A stretch of DNA of 64,000 bases, from contig JXTC01000257.1 of NCBI GenBank assembly GCA_002914845.1, positions 56,605-120,604 on the forward strand. The letters run 5' to 3'. This DNA comes from Trema orientale (lineage: Eukaryota; Streptophyta; Magnoliopsida; Rosales; Cannabaceae). Below the pieces are notes generated by a model. The model was not told the DNA's origin. It ran no database searches and saw nothing but the letters and a program-made list of their open reading frames with translations. Made by a program: the position numbers and the translations under genes. Below, one piece after another: positions 23,450 to 36,660 of this stretch. How positions within the stretch are numbered: the first letter of the stretch is position 1; every line of letters starts with the position of its first letter.

Positions 23450-23830
23450 TCCCTCAGCATATATCTGTAGAGATCTTCGTTCCATGCTGTGTCCGTCTCT
23501 TGACGGTGACGGCGTTGTTTCCAGTGTCGTTTGGCGGCAACGATAACAAATCGGTCGTTATCTCGCGTTAACCCACCACCTTCACCCCCAAACAAACACC
23601 CCCACGATACAATCTCCTCAAAAGCTCTTGAGCTTGGGTCTCTGCCCTATGTTCTGCTCTTCTTCTTCTTCTTCGTCGTCGATCGTCTTCACCGCTCGTC
23701 CTCGTCCTCGACATCGCGCCTCCTCGCCGTCGAGTTATCGACAGGTTCGGCCATAGAAATATTTACTCCATATCTCTTTTTAGTAGCTCTTTTCCTCTTT
23801 GAAGCTTGGGTAATGGGGATTAAGGTTTGA
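23450..23830. other. GC- and CpG-rich island, possible exon or promoter
   Basis: This stretch is much richer in G, C and CpG than its surroundings and carries CTTCTTCTTCTTCTTCGTCG and CTCGTCCTCGTCCTCGAC repeats, like a plant 5' exon or 5' UTR. The plus-strand frame across 23531-23830 has no ATG at its start and no recognised domain. It ends about 1.1 kb before the ATG5 start codon. It could be a leftover first exon, a gene fragment carried by a transposon, or a promoter island. Unresolved. Confidence 0.35.
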
Positions 23831-24948
23831 TAGTGGGGGTGGGGATTGAACTCTAGACCTCAATTAGAGGGAGGTAGTCGTGGTCACCAATCAGGTTAAA
23901 TCGGCGATTACTTTGGGAAAAAAAAAAAAAAAAAATTAGCCGCGACTACTAAAAATGTTTTCTTTTTCATTCCTTATTATATCAATTAGATCGTTAGAAC
24001 ACCCGATTCTCACTAATAGCTCTTGGTTTGGAATATGAAATCATACTACATAATGCAGTTCATCTAAGTACAGTATTAAACACGTCTTTTTATTACATTT
24101 ATGTAAATCAGTGATCAAATTCAATAACAATAGGGAATGTAAGAACTGCTCATCTGCAAAGTGAGTTATGTTGGCTTTACATGGGTTGCTTTCCAATATC
24201 ATTACATTTATTTATGGGGTCAAAGTCAAAGCTTGGTGTACATCAAGTAGATACCAAATCCTAATTAGATTGTAGGATCATATTCCAAAGCTGGAGCTAT
24301 TAAAAGGTTTAATACTTTGAGCATAATCTGTACCTTTTTTTTTCTTTTTTTTTTTTTTGTGGGTGTTAGCTTTATATAATATATGTTTAAAAAAAAAAAT
24401 GGATGCTGATTACCACTATTATGCGCATGCTCTAAATTTCATTTTCAAACTTTTTTTTTTTCAAAAGTTTCTCCTTGGAGGATAATGTTGGATTACCGCT
24501 CTTATATGATTGGATCTGGTTTAATTTTACCTATCACTAGGAACAGGTTAAATTTATTATATAAAACTGCCACAAAATTGATTATTTGAGGCATTTTTGA
24601 CAAAATATGAAAAATCATTACATTCCCATGTACAACCATACACAGTTTTTACCAGGACTAATCTACAAGATTCCATCGCGTAACCTAACACAGGTATTCA
24701 GGTTTCACATTACCCTCCTCAGCTTTCTCATTAATATGAAAACTTAGAACTCCTCATACCAAACGGCCCCTAAAGGTAACTCACTGGATTTACTTTGAGT
24801 TGATTTCACAAATTTAGATATGTTTTATTAGGGGATATTTTATCATTTAGGGTATTTATTAGGGATATTTCGTCAAAAAATCGTTCGGGGCAGCTGGGGA
24901 TTCTGGTCTTGGAGGAGTTGAGAAGAAGAAACACTCTGTATGCTTACT
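23831..24948. other. Spacer and probable ATG5 promoter / 5' UTR
   Basis: No gene seen. A stretch ending ACCAAACGGCCCCTAAAGG (24758-24776) looks like one end of a GGGGCCGTTTGGT-type MITE whose other end I could not place. This puts repeat-derived DNA within about 180 bases of the ATG5 start codon. Confidence 0.45.
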
Positions 24949-27900
24949 ATGGAAGCAAGGAAGTTTGTTTGGGAAGGAGCAATCCCGCTGCAAATTCATC
25001 TCCACGAATCTGAAGTCACCACTGTTCCTTCCCCTCCACCAGCCCTTGTATGTCTTCTCCTTTTTTTTTAACTTATTTTTTATGTTCCACATATGATCTG
25101 TTGTTTATAGATTATAATAATGCAATTTTGGCGCTTGTGATTGGTTGAGATGAATTAGGTACCTAGGATTATGTTGATATATCACTTTGCGTTATGCATT
25201 ATGCATGTACAATGAGATACACCTTTATAATTCAAAGTTTTGATGTTTTTATAGATGACCAGTTATTATCTGGATTGACCAGATGGTTTTTATAGCATTT
25301 GAGGTGTTTAATTACTTTGTTGAGCTATATTTTCCGGCTTACTGGATATTACGATTCAGAACAAAATCAATATGTATGATAGTTGTTTGTCATGTAAATG
25401 TAACTTTTTGTATGTTGGGATCAAAGTAGAAATTATCTCATGGTGTTTGTAACATATAATAGCATTGATTTAGGGTCTTTTTCTTAACGTTTCTTGAACA
25501 TTTACCTGTTTTTAACATGTTACGTACATTAATGAATTCTCTTCCTATACATTGTTTATATACACAAGGGTCTAAGTAGAATACTATCAGAAGTGTACTG
25601 CAGAACTTTTGTATTTCNTTTTATTTTATTTTTTTATTTTTTCATTTGTTTTTTTCAGATTTTGGCTCCTCGGCTAGGATACCTTCCTTTGCTGGCTTCT
25701 CAAATTAAACCTCACTTCAGTAGCACACTTCCACCTGGTGCTGACACTATTTGGTTTGAATACAAAGGGTTGCCCCTGAAATGGTATGTTTAGTTTATTG
25801 CATATGCATATATCGGTTCTTTTTATCATTTTGGAAAATCAGTGACGGAATACATTACATGGATGAGTGAATGGAGAATGGAGATACTATGGGTCATCGA
25901 CTTTGGACATTAATTATTGTGATCAGAGAAAGAAGAGTGCCGTTATAATAGTGGGGCAGACAGAATAAGAGGAGGTATTCAAGGGGTAGAAAATTTAGAG
26001 GAAAGAATAGGGCAATGAGGGAGAAAGAATTAGACTGAGATAAGGCAAAGACTGATTTCAATAATCCAATGAACAATTTTGACTTCAATTGATTAACATA
26101 GTCAATCACTATAAAGTTTCTTCCCAGGGACTTTTGATAGAGCCTAGTTTAGCATGCTGGAATCTAACTCGATGTGAAGATGATAATTATGTGATGATAT
26201 GCCATTCAATATCTTTTGGTAATTTCGTAATTTTTTGAGGAAGGTATTTGCTGGTCTCCTAGCCCTCTTAATGGTTTATACTTTCGTAAATATATTATGG
26301 AGGGAATGGAGAAAGATTTGAGATAGCAGATAACCATTTGGTTTATTATATATTCTCTTGCTAGTCCCTTGAAGTGCTATTCTTTGCTTGCCTTCCTATG
26401 CAAATTGCAACTCTATCACCAAAGAACATGTTTGTTGTCTTAGTTGATTGAGGTTGTTTGTTCTTTGTTCAGGTATATACCAACGGGGGTTCTATTTGAT
26501 CTTCTATGTGCAGAACCAGAGAGGCCTTGGAATTTGACGGTACAATCTTTATCAATTTTAATCTGTTGTCTCATAATTGATGGCAATTGCTGGTGTTTTA
26601 AAGCTTTTTATTCTTTATTTTTTTAACTGTAGAGGAATTATTGTGACTAAAGTCTGATACTGTACCATTCTGGTCTTTTTCTATCAAGATGATGTTGAAA
26701 TTTATCTAATGATAAATTACCTGCATCTACGCAACAAATTGGAAAACTAGCATCAAGTTTTGGACTTCCTGTGTGCAGGTGCATTTTAGAGGGTATCCTG
26801 GAACTGTATTAATTCCCTGCGAAGGTGAAGATAGTATAAAGTGGAACTATATTAACTCATTGAAAGAGGTTGGTATGTGATTTTTGTCTGTCTATATGAT
26901 AAACTAGTTATTTTCTATTTATTTTTGTCAAAAGAGAGGTTCACTTCACTTTACATATATTTCTGTAATATCGCACATAAATTTCAAAGTTCATACAATC
27001 CTAAAATGAAACGAAGTTGTGAGGAAGTCATTATCTTGGAAACGAAAAGCTTTTAATACTGTACAGTACAACAAACAAGTATACCTACAGCTCACCTACT
27101 ACAGTAGAAGTTGCAACAACATTTTGCTTTTTCCCTGTTTTATTTTGGAACTGATTGTAACATTATCATTATAGATGTATGCAGAATTCCATCTATCTAT
27201 CTATAGATTAGCAGAACACATATTCGTAGATAATTTCTTTATTTTGTGTGGTCTCTGGTTATACTTACAGGCAGCATATATCATTAATGGAAACTGCAAG
27301 AATGTGATGAACATGTCCCAAGCTGATCAGGTGGAACTTTGGCGTTCTGTCTTAAATGGTATGTCTGCAAGTTGATTACATTTTTGCATGATCTGATTTA
27401 CTTTCAGTTCTCTCCTCAACTTAAATACTTTAAGCCTTAATTATTTTCCCAAAAGAATGAAGTTAGTGTATTTCATAGGATTGGGTGGAATGTTGAGAAT
27501 GCCCCATAATGAATTATGAAACGAAGAGGAATTAGAAGTCATTTCAGAATTGAAATCCTTCCGGGCGATTTACAGTATGAAAAGTGCAAAATACTAACAT
27601 GGACTGTTTATAACTGATCCATTAGTTACTTATTTTACTTGATGGTATGCTGGTACTATCACTATAAGTGACATAGGACCAAGAGAATGTGAAAATATAG
27701 AATTTTAGAAGGGAGATGAACAACAGAGAGGGAGCTTGAGAGAGAAATATGAAGGGAGAAAACTAAATTTGTCATCAAATATCAATGTTGATACTGTTCT
27801 CAAAGTATTTAAATGGTGAGGTATAGAACCCAACTAACACAATGACTCAGGTAGGTTGACTCAAATCACAACCAAAATAAGGAAGCATTATTAGTACGCT

Positions 27901-30900
27901 CCATACTTATTTATTTCATTTTGTCAATACTTTAATGACTAGTAATGACTTAAAACAATAATTCCATTGTGGTGGCATTCCTAGCATCCGTAAATTATCT
28001 TCCCTTTTTTTTTTCTTTCTATTTTTAAATACATATTGTAGAATTGGTCTATGAAATGATTGTATGTCGTGCATTCCAGTATTTTAGTGATTGGTTTATG
28101 GATTGCTTGCATTCTACCTGCTAACGTAGAACTCTTGAGATCTTTTGATGGTTATGTTGGGGTATTTCTGACCTATCCTGCTACCGAAAGTAGTTATCAT
28201 TGAATTTGACTTTTGTTATGAGTACAGCACATTTAATTGGCTCATTGAGCTTGGTTATGTCTGAACTCACATTTTTTGTAGGTAATTTGGAAGTGTATTC
28301 ACGCGTTTCATCCAAACTTAAGCTTCGAATTGTTTCAGATGAATACTCTGCAACATCAAATGTACTCTCATTAGGATCCGGACAAAGTCTGGATGAGACT
28401 GATGTTGCTGGACAGGATAAGACAGGTGAGCCAGGTTTATTGATACATATCTATTTTGTAAATCTTATTGCTGGGCTTGTGGAATGTGACATTGTTAACA
28501 TATTCGGTAAAACATTGGGTAATGGTTGTGTCCTATTTCAAGAAAACCTGGATATTTGAATGTCCATTTTGGAAGCTGAAGCCAAAAGCTATTTCCGGCT
28601 GCAGGACTTTTGGGTCTAAAGATAACTGTCATTGGTACTTGAATCAGAATAATATTTATTCTACTTAATATCTGGGCTTTTTCTAAGCTTAGTCAAAGTT
28701 ATTTTTGTAATTCGTTTAATTGCTGGATATGGACCATATTATGGAGTCATTGTCAAAATCAAACACCAGTTGGAACTTAATTGGTAATTTACCTTGTTTT
28801 TGGATCTTCCTGTTTTTCTGAAAGCTCCCCTAGAGGGATTTAGGTTTTGTTTCTTTGCAAGACAAGTTCGTATTTAGGGTTGGTGTTGTTGATAAGAGAG
28901 TGTTCTTTGGAGTCTTTTGGTTTCTTTTCTGGTAAATCTTATTCTCTCTCTTTAGTTTGTTTTAGATTTAGTTGGAACCTTCAGCCTTCTTGTGGGATTC
29001 CTACAGATGTTCAAATTTTTGTTTTGTTAATGTAAGGCATTTATGCCTTGCTTTTCTCGGTCTCATATTTCTTCTTCTTCTTCATCTTCTTCTTCTTTAA
29101 TATAGATTTACTACTTACGATATCTTAGGATGATGATGAAACTTGGACTGATCACCGTGTAATTTTGTTGTCTGCTAGATTCACTCTCTAGTCTTGGGTC
29201 TAATGGTCCGCAGAGTAACTTCCTCATGGGACTCTTAGTAGATTTTATTGCTATTTGTCTATCATTTCTGTTGCTATCTTATCAAGTTTTAACCTTGAAC
29301 GGGCTGCTTTTGAAAGTGAATTGTTTATAGTTCTTATACTCTCGTGTTTATATGATCTCTCATGTTGTGGCATAAGAAGCTTTATTTTTACTGTGTTCAT
29401 TTGGAAAGGAAAATTTTATCGCTCCCTTCTTTTCCAATACATTTCTTATTTGTTTGACTTTTTGGTAGGTAGAGTTCCTGTTCGCTTGTATGTTTGGAGT
29501 GTCAGTGAGGACGTTGACGATTTAGAAGATGCACCACCTGTTGATTGTTGGGACAAAATCTCTTACATAAATCAACCTGTTGAGATCCAAGAAGGTAAGA
29601 AAGGCCATCTTTTTTGGAAAAACACTTACGAATATCTGAATGTTGTAAACTTAGCTGCTTACTTTCTTTTTTGACTCAGATTTTCCAATGCATTTTTTTT
29701 TTCATCTTCAGAGTTGGTACTCAATGGCCTAATGTGATTAACCTCCATGACATATGCATTTGTCAATGCTAGTTTCTCCTATATGCATAATTGCATACTT
29801 ACCTATGCCTCTTTGCATTCTTTTTAGTCTCTCTGTTACACATTTTTTAAATATTGTTCTAAAAAAATATTACAGTTTCATCCTTTTTTCCTGTTCAACA
29901 AATATATTTGAATTGGCACCCGTGCTTATAAGTTGAGTAGAAATTTCATCATTTTACTTTTATAAGAAGTTAGAGCCATATTAAAAGTTAAACATATGAG
30001 GATGAATCCTTGTAGAAGCTAATAATTATATCTTAAGCAAAATTAATGCCCTTTTGGGACCTCTTGCTGTTGTTTTAGATATTCTTGGATTTAGTATGAT
30101 CAAGTGTTTGTTTTCTTAAGCCTATTTACCTTTCTTCATAGTTAACTAAACACATTTGTAGTATAGCTTTTTCAGTACGACTATTTAGTAATTCAGTTCT
30201 GAATCTCCAGACAGCGATGCATGTTATGTACAACTCTTGACATTGATAAGCTCAAAGATTCAATATGGTATGCATATATATATATATGTTCTAAAGGAAT
30301 AGAATAGATAACATATATTTGCAACACCATTCAAAATCTATTGATTTGAGTATGGACTTTGGAGCAATGTTTAAAAAAGCTAGTTTGGATACCAAGGCAT
30401 TTTGTCCTGGTAAGGCGAGGCATAAGCCTTGAGGCGCTTTGAGGCGTAAGCCTCAAATTTTCTTTAAAAATTGCATTTAGAGGTCTAAAATATGAAGCAT
30501 TAATAAACAAAGCCAATAAATCATCATAAAAGTTCATAGCATTGGAAAATAAAAGTCCAGGTCTCAAACAAATTGCAATTTAAAGTTCTAACACGACAAA
30601 AGGTCTCATAATGCAAAAAGCTAAATTAAATATAGAAGTCTAGTCTCTAGATTTAGAAGGCTAAAACTAGAAGCCATCCTAGCCTAGAACAAACTGAACT
30701 TAGTAATTATTCAAATCATAATGACTTGGAGGATCTTCTAAAGAGTGAAGAGTCCGTAGTCGTTCCTGCTCCTCCAAAATCTCCAACTGCTCCTCCAAAA
30801 TCTCCAGAGAACACGATATGGGGCTAGAGGCTTGCTAGGATTTCTTATCTTGCTTCTTATTCAGTTATTTTATTGCTTTTTTGGGCTTTAGATTTTATAG

Positions 30901-32394
30901 GACTGACTTATGTGATTAAAGTTAGACATTATAAAGCCCAAATCTTATAAGATATGCCTAAAACTTAAAAAACAGGGAGGCTTAAGCCTCCCATTTATTA
31001 CTGAGGCAGAAGGCCTTAGTGGCACCTCAACACGCCTCCCACTGCAACCTTAAAGCGTAAGCCTTAAGGCATTAAAAAAAAAGCCTTCCCAGGGAGGCGT
31101 GCCTCAAGGCGAGCCTCAAGAATGCCTTTTTAAACCATGCTTTGGAAACATGCATAAATAAATGATAACAAAATGCATCACCCTCAATATTTTTTGAATT
31201 TACATTTTTTTTTTTTTTTGTGCTATATATTTTAGGGTGTAACGCTTTTTTAACATGTGTTTTCTTTTTCTTGTCCGCTTAAATTTTCCTTGTCTTGTTG
31301 TATAGGAGTGGCATGTTATCTTACTTTTTACGAAGTCTAGTTATATATGAATCTGATCTATATGGAGTCTGACAATTAGAAGTCTTCATTACACGACTTT
31401 TCCAGTTGTGCGTTGTGGCAAAGGCTTACCTGCAAATTCCTTGAATTTCAAATTTTGCTTTGTTGCTTAAGAAACTTCTATTCTATCTTAACTTGTAAAT
31501 AGGCAGAACCGTCTACTCGACACTCATGGAATAGCTTAGGCCCCGTTTGTTTCAACCATTCTATTCCATTGGAATGGAAAATCTATTTGAATGTGTGTTT
31601 GTTTCAACAATTCAGTTTTTCCATTCAAATGATCTTTTAGAATGTGTGTTTGTTTCAACAATTCAGTTTTTCTATTCAAATAGTCCATCCAAAAAGTTAA
31701 CCATTGGAATGGTTTTTTTGTATCTTGAATGAGAATGGAGGGGAGTAGGTGTTTTTGAATGGTCCATTCTAATGCTCCCCATTCTAATTACAACACATTC
31801 CACTAATTTTTCCATTCAAATGTCTCCCATTCCAATTATAACACATTCCACAATTTCCATTCAAATACACCCATTCAATTAAGATTTCATTCAAAACTAG
31901 GAAGAACAGATTTCAGAAACAAAGATGCAAAACCTTAAGCAAAAGCTTGTGGCTAGTTCAACTTTCTTTAGCAAGTAAATTGATAAATAAGAAATTAGTT
32001 GCTCTCTCTTTAATTTACTTTTGTCAGGTATCGAAGAACGTTAACTTCTTGTAATTGTTAAAAAGCAGGTAAGTGCTTCACTTTACATGATGCGGTGAGA
32101 AGCCTTCTGCCAGAGTATTTTTCGGTAAACTCTTTGATCGATGAAGAGTCATCAAGAAAAAAAGGCGAAGAGGAAAAGAAAGATTTGTTTGAAGATGCAA
32201 GCATGGGTAAAGATGGTGGTGAAATTTTATGCCAACATACGAAGTCCGATGATGTTGAAATTAAGGTTATTCGAATCCAAGGAATTGAACCGAAACTGGT
32301 TATACCCTTCTCTTGGGTGGCCAACAACTTGATGAATCCCGATTATTTTCTTCACATTTGTGTCTGCTTAAAAGTTCCAAGATTGAAGATTTAA
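24949..32394 (+). CDS. ATG5: Autophagy protein 5, eight exons
   Basis: Exons: 24949-25047, 25659-25783, 26473-26539, 26779-26868, 27271-27358, 28282-28425, 29469-29594, 32069-32394. They join to 354 residues with stop TAA. ATG5 is conjugated to ATG12 and, with ATG16, forms the complex that drives lipidation of ATG8 during autophagosome growth in the cytosol. Diagnostic blocks: VWEGAIPLQIHLHESEV (residues 8-24), GYLPLLASQIKPHF, LKWYIPTGVLFDLLCAEPER, NSLKEAAYIINGNCKN, RVPVRLYVWSV, IPFSWVANNLMNPDYFLHIC near the end. K126 in NSLKE matches the ATG12-acceptor lysine (K128 in Arabidopsis, K130 in human). An acidic and Lys-rich insert lies near residues 260-300 before the C-terminal ubiquitin-like fold. 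An in-frame ATG at 24940 would add three residues; 24949 has the better context (A at -3, G at +4). Intron 7 is 2.5 kb and holds a transposon. Confidence 0.95.
25618..25618. other. Single ambiguous base in ATG5 intron 1
   Basis: An N in a T-rich stretch 40 bases before the exon 2 acceptor; not in coding sequence. Confidence 0.9.
30365..31139. mobile_element. hAT-like non-autonomous transposon in ATG5 intron 7
   Basis: The ends are inverted repeats, CAATGTTTAAAAAAGC on the left and CATGGTTTAAAAAGGC reversed on the right. They are flanked by CTTTGGAG and CTTTGGAA, an 8-bp target duplication with one mismatch, which is the hAT size. Both ends carry dense AAGGC, GAGGC, GCCTT and GCCTC repeats over about 90 bp, like the subterminal transposase-binding arrays of hAT elements. 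The interior is AT-rich and has no transposase. Confidence 0.75.
31539..31890 (+). repeat. GGCCCCGTTTG-type repeat, copy A
   Basis: Begins GGCCCCGTTTGTTTCAACC and contains two near-identical blocks GAATGTGTGTTTGTTTCAAC and many CCATTC/GAATGG phrases, ending with repeated TCCCATTCCAATTATAAC. The same sequence lies in the opposite orientation at 41370-41683. No clear terminal inverted repeat, so it is called a repeat family. It lies within ATG5 intron 7. Confidence 0.6.
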
Positions 32395-34456
32395 TAACAT
32401 AACGCAGGTGAAAAGGGGTATTACATCTGCATGAAAATGTATAGAAAAAGCTCAACCGTCAACCTGTAAATGCCTTCTCTTCATTTTTCTTATTTTCTGT
32501 TTATCCTTTTTTGTTTTTCAAATTCAGAGTCTCAGGTTCAAAGTGACTTTGTAAGCTCGGTCTTTTCTTTCTTTATCATCATCATCATCATCATCATCAT
32601 CTTCCTCTTTTCGTCTTGGTGTTTGTTCTTTCATAAAGCCTTTTGGATTTGTTTTCTTTCGTGATCCTGGCTTTTACGGGACACAATAGAGGTATTTGAA
32701 AAAGATGATATTTGATTTACGTGCATGAAGTTGACACAACACATGTATGCCTACAGAAAGACACTAGTCTTGGGGAATGTTAATGATGTAAATCAAATAA
32801 GAGTAACAATAATAAAACAAGCTCAAATTGGTCGAATCACTCTTATCCGCGCAAAAGCTGTGATTCTCCTACAGAAACACAACTTTAACGTAATTAGCAC
32901 AAGAATTTCCAGCAATAAATTCTTACAAAGAATTTACCATCATATTATCTAGACCGTTAAATCTCATTATGTCTATACAAGAAATGTGTGAATCACAAAG
33001 ATACAATAGAGACAGATAATATAGAGAAGAGGAATTTAGAACAATAAAATCGAAGTATTTAGTTTATTTATTTTGTTCCCTTTGCAGGGTGGCAAATAAA
33101 GAATAACAGGACCGTACAAATTTTTGAGATTTTCTGGAGATAAAATGAACGTGTTATCATGTATTAAATAAAAAGCATCCTTACCGTCCTCCAACCAAAT
33201 AACTTCATTTTCATTTTTTCACTTTTAAGATAAGCCTAGCTTTTATTAGTCTCAGGAATACATGGTTAAAGTATGACATCAGGAAACAATGAAAACTGAC
33301 CAGACACATCTACTAGTAGCTTTCATACTCAGAATGGCAAAAAAGTTATTATTAAGAGCTTGAACAACGGTTAATAATCTGTCTTCAAAGATCGAAGATT
33401 TAGACCAATATATTCTCGGGAGAAAAAGGACCATCTATTCTTTTCATTATAACAGCCATAAGCCCAAAACTTCTTCCTCAGTATTGCGAATTACAACGTG
33501 AATCCTTTTGTTCGTTTCATTCCATTTACTCTAAAGCAAACAAAAAAGCAAAGTAATAGCTCATCAGAAAACAATTGAGAAAATACAAAGTGTATAATAT
33601 CAGTTATTGATAATGAAAATAGGCCCCCGAAATCGCCTTTGCAAATTCAGATGGCCTCCGTACAATGTTACCGTAGAATGACCCCCCCCAACAAAAAAAA
33701 AAAAAAAGAACGGTCCAAAAGACCCGAATTATATATATGATATAGTAAGGCTCGTAAGCTTTGTATTTAGATTTTTTTTTCTTTTTCCGTATTTTTTTGA
33801 AATTTAGCTGGACTACTATCATGAATATTTTCCTATATTATTTCAATATTCCCTAGCTACGATTATAAGGTTAAGGATTGCGTGTGCCGAAACTATATTT
33901 TCTTCTACATTGAGTGTTACAATAAGTATTAAATAAACGAATGTCGAAAAAGAAAAAAAATGAATTCAATAAGAGTCTTAATATCCCTCTGAAAAAAAAA
34001 AAAAAGACTCTTAATAAGTTTTGTAAAATATCTATTGCTGGTGATTCTAATTAATAAATTAAGTACTATATGAGTCTCATTTAAAATATAATTATAATTA
34101 GCTAGTAACAAACTGACACATTATGTGGTGTTGGACACCATATCATTATTTTAAGTTCAATGATGAATATGGCCTTACTTAAAAGTCAAACTCTACTGGT
34201 CTACCTTATTCTCATTGAAATATCTTATGTATATAAACTTCAGCTTCATGAAATGTTTAACATGTCAGCATATGAGCATATTGTCTTAAGTTTGTGTCAA
34301 TTTACATAAAATGGAAGGGATTTGGATAACATGTTCTAGTCTTTGTTTGGAGCAATTTGAGTATGGAATGACTAATTTACAGAAGCAAAATTATATAACC
34401 TTGAGTGAGTAATCGCCTTCTTAAATACAAAATTAGAAGTCATATCATATGGTGTG
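32395..34456. other. ATG5 3' flank and intergenic spacer
   Basis: The first few hundred bases are the likely ATG5 3' UTR, with an (ATC)9 run at 32575-32601. The rest is AT-rich with A tracts at 33696 and 33988. No gene seen. Confidence 0.5.
32575..32601. repeat. (ATC)9 microsatellite
   Basis: Nine ATC units about 180 bases after the ATG5 stop codon, probably in the 3' UTR or just past it. Confidence 0.9.
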
Positions 34457-36190
34457 TGTTTTGGGGTATTAGTCTAATTTTTAGATTAACCCAATACATG
34501 CTTTAGTCTTAATTAATTATGTGCCTAACATAATTTGGATGAGGTCATAATCAAGATAATTGGACCATGAGTTGGCAAACTCCTATCTATTTGGCAAGAA
34601 CTCATTGGACAAGACTTGAAGTATTGACACATCACTCCTCCTTAGCCTACAAGATGAAGCTATCCAATGCCATGAAGATACTTCATCAACTTGGATAACA
34701 AACAAAATTCTTCCATAAGAAATTGACACCTCTTCATTCTAAAAGCTTCAAGAAGCTACTAAATTGTAACCTAAGATCTTGTACACTAAGTACTTGTAGA
34801 TCAATTACTTGTAGGTCAAGTACTTATAGATCAAGCTAGTTTGGCCAATAAGAGGTTGACACCTCATTTCCTTATAGCTTAAGACCTCTTGTAATACAAG
34901 GAATTATTTGTCTATAAATAAGGGGTATACCCACTATTTGTAAACAACTATTCAGCTCATTTTTCTCCTAATAGAAGCTCCATTTTTCTCTTAATTCTCT
35001 CTCTCAACCAAGCTCTCTCTATTGTTTTGATGTTCATCTTCCACTAACGCCTCCACCATCAATAACATCACTATCACCTTCTCTTGTTCCCTTTCTAACC
35101 CGTAGCTACACCATCTTCACCAGCATCTCATCTTATCCTAGTCCAAACCGTGGCCACACAAGCCCAAGTCATGTGCATGTCACCTTGCATGAGCCCAATT
35201 TCTCCTTTTATTCTTCCGTGACAAAACTTTTGTTCATCTTCATGCATATATACATATTTTTACATTTTCTTCATTAGTTCTCCATTCATATATACTCTTG
35301 TATGTTCATATATATACATATATATACATACTTTCATGCATATTTAGAACTTGGTTCTCAAGTCTTCTCTTTTTTCATTCCTAGACCTATTTTTACATAA
35401 GTTTAGATATCTACTTATTTCACATATCTCTATTTCTAGGCCCATACTCATTCATTTGTATGGTCTAGGCCCAATATCCTATCATATATCATTTCTTCAT
35501 CATTTAATTATTTTTCTACCATTTTCTATCATCCTATTATTTTTATGTTACCTTTTCTACTAACTTGTTTCACAAGTTATTTTGCATGCAGGCATCAATA
35601 TTCGCACTTCAGTAATCTGTGGATACCGAGCTACTCTCCTCGAACTCTGTGCTTGATCTATGGCACAAGTTCGGGATTTTGTATTCTATCACTATCTTTT
35701 ACTTTATCTATTATTTTATCTAACCTCTCATTGACTTCTAGTTGATATTATGGTCAGTTTATTCGCCTCTGTCAACTAGACCCTTCACTATTACCGCATT
35801 ATTTATATTATTGTAGATCCGTAAACTAGTTATCCTTGCAACCGCCTACGTACAGGGACGCAGTGTCGTTCTTTATTGCGACCGCCTATCGGGACTTTGA
35901 TACGTAGTGTCAGCGTTTTGATAGCACTTACGTTATTATTGTGCCATTATTATTATTGCTATATCGTAAGTACATTATCCCTGCAACCGCTAACGTGGCA
36001 AGGACGCTGTGGGAAGTGTCGTTTTTCATATCGACCGCCCATCAGGACTTCGACTCGTAGACAGTGTTGTGATAGCTCTTACACCTATGTACTCTTTGTA
36101 ATCTAACCATAATCTCAGTTATTCTTTACTTTGTTTTAATTAATCACAGGTTCCGTTAATTAATCAGAGCACGAGGTCAAATCCCGAACA
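34457..36190 (+). mobile_element. Solo LTR, 1.73 kb, with perfect 5-bp target duplication
   Basis: Starts TGTTTTGGGG and ends CCCGAACA, so the termini are TGTT...AACA. GTGTG stands directly before (34452-34456) and after (36191-36195), an exact 5-bp target-site duplication, and there is no internal coding region between. This is the signature of a solo LTR left by recombination between two LTRs. A TATA-like TATAAATA lies at 34913-34920 in the plus orientation. Near the 3' end two units containing GCAACCGCC...GACCGCC are tandemly repeated (about 35829-36085). Length suits a Ty3/gypsy element, but lineage is not shown. Exact target copies suggest modest age. Confidence 0.8.
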
Positions 36191-36660
36191 GTGTGTTTGC
36201 TAAAAAAAGGAACTGAACTATTTTTGTCCAATCTCATATTTGGTGAAGTAAAAAGAGCTGGACAAATAAACTTATTTAAGGAGCCTTTTAAGGGATTATT
36301 GTGACCCACCTATATTAGATGGGTTAAAATAGTTTTGTGTTTCGTCTTAAAAACTTATAACTAAAGAAAATACCATTTTTTATGAAATATTCATAGAAAA
36401 AGAATAGATGAATATTCATTTTTATCGTTTCATTTTTTTATTAAATAACTTGTTTAAAATTTAACGAATTTATTATTAAAACTGATATTTATTATTACTT
36501 ATGTACTCAAAAGACAATAAATCTAATCCAACCTAATCCATAACTCTCATTACCAAACAGGCAAATGCGCTCTTCCCACAAATGGTTCCACTTTGAAAAG
36601 GACTCTTAACTTAATATAGTGATTTAAATAGTTTCTAAGATTTACATCTCGAAAGTTTAG
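36191..36660. other. Spacer between two LTR-type fossils
   Basis: AT-rich; no gene seen. Confidence 0.4.

Noticed and set aside
23832-23937. Minus-strand box-B-like GAGTTCAATCCCC with a nearby A tract
   Set aside because: For a minus-strand SINE the tail should lie to the left, but the A tract is on the right. No box A or target duplication was found.
24940-24942. Earlier in-frame ATG for ATG5
   Set aside because: Weak context (T at -3, C at +4). The ATG at 24949 has A at -3 and G at +4 and aligns better with known ATG5 starts. It remains possible.
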